From the NCBI RefSeq assembly GCF_030817055.1, contig NZ_JAUSYV010000002.1, positions 310,001-374,000 of the forward strand: 64,000 nt of DNA. Direction: 5' to 3'. Below, in pieces: positions 63,755 through 64,000 of the stretch. A model generated the notes under the pieces. That model had not been told where the DNA came from and did not search any database. It saw nothing but the letters and a program-made list of their open reading frames with translations. Both the position numbers and the translations under genes were made by a program. Source of the stretch: Bacillus sp. V2I10. Lineage in GTDB: Bacteria > Bacillota > Bacilli > Bacillales > Bacillaceae. Numbering within the stretch: position 1 is the first letter of the stretch; the number at the start of each line of letters is the position of its first letter.

Positions 63755-64000
63755 AATAGACTTTGGTATTTTATTAAAAATAGGGTCTCATAGATTAATA
63801 GAATCTGGCGCATTGTAATCAATAAATTTTTATAAATATCACAAATTTATAAAATTGGACTAAAAATTTGACATAATTATCGAATATTATCAAAAAAGAT
63901 TATAATTTTGAATAATCTAATTCTATTTACCTGTAATTCAAGCGAAATTTTGTCTGATAATTCCGATTTTTACAATGATTCCAAAAATAGATTTAGTATA
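63755..64000. other. AT-rich end of window, no gene seen
   Basis: No reading frame with a ribosome site. A TTGACA occurs at about 63868 without a well-spaced -10. The operon may continue beyond the window. Confidence 0.4.

Overview
The window looks like low-GC, spore-forming Bacillaceae DNA. Shine-Dalgarno sites are strong. An ansR/ansA/ansB/mleN block matches the Bacillus subtilis gene order. There are a GerAB-type germination permease, a Spo0E-family phosphatase gene, an IDEAL-domain protein and YrzF- and YqeC-like proteins. The species cannot be named from sequence alone. The window mixes chromosome-like blocks with plasmid-like ones (ParA plus a ribbon-helix-helix partner behind long AT-rich iterons, small RHH and zinc-ribbon genes, duplicated intergenic modules, IS remnants). 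It may be a large plasmid or a chromosome with integrated plasmid DNA.

Layout. 1-6.6 kb: edge-truncated alpha/beta hydrolase, decayed cutC, then the asparagine/aspartate/malate block (mleN, ansB, ansA, divergent ansR). 6.6-16.4 kb: a decayed, mobile-element-rich stretch with an FAD-oxidoreductase fragment, an IS1595-like fragment, a frameshifted unknown gene, a YrzF-like kinase, an intact IS110-family transposase, a uridine-kinase-like P-loop protein, a GerAB-like permease and a RibD/DHFR-like reductase. 16.4-20.6 kb: AT-rich plasmid-maintenance region with 119-bp iterons, a 20-bp-arm perfect palindrome, parA and an RHH partner with an Asn/Asp-rich linker. 20.6-35.6 kb: an island between two direct copies of a module (55-aa gene plus about 420 bp of nearly identical, hairpin-rich DNA). 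It holds a ROK regulator, an iron/aminophosphonate-type ABC importer, a creatininase-family hydrolase, an argininosuccinate-lyase-like enzyme and a BadF/NagK-type kinase, followed by a second ROK regulator divergent from a secreted PIG-L deacetylase. 35.6-40.5 kb: small plasmid-type genes, a PepSY membrane protein with a DeoR/Cys-rich regulator, and a broken IclR regulator.

40.5-63.8 kb is the most striking part: a nearly complete ribulose monophosphate (RuMP) module. hxlA and hxlB fix formaldehyde onto ribulose 5-phosphate. pgi, zwf and gnd (plus a second, YqeC-type 6-phosphogluconate dehydrogenase) can run the dissimilatory oxidation cycle. pfk, fba, tkt, glpX and rpiB can rearrange and regenerate ribulose 5-phosphate, while gap and pyk drain carbon to pyruvate. 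Three HxlR-type regulators are interspersed, all with Cys11 and Lys13. I found six copies of a 41-bp box, RGTATAC-N8-ACTATAT-N7-AAGTGYKTACTT, in front of hxlAB, gap, zwf-pgi-gnd, gnd2 and glpX-fba-tkt (two copies). Every box ends exactly 21 bp before a -10-like hexamer. This looks like one formaldehyde-responsive regulon covering much of central sugar-phosphate metabolism, wider than the single hxlAB target familiar from B. subtilis. No methanol dehydrogenase, rpe or transaldolase gene is visible, so the formaldehyde source and part of the cycle must be encoded elsewhere. A 53-residue SR1P-like peptide gene overlaps the 3' end of gap, and an in-frame remnant of the zwf N-terminus sits before gnd2, pointing to duplication and loss of a regulator-zwf-gnd unit.
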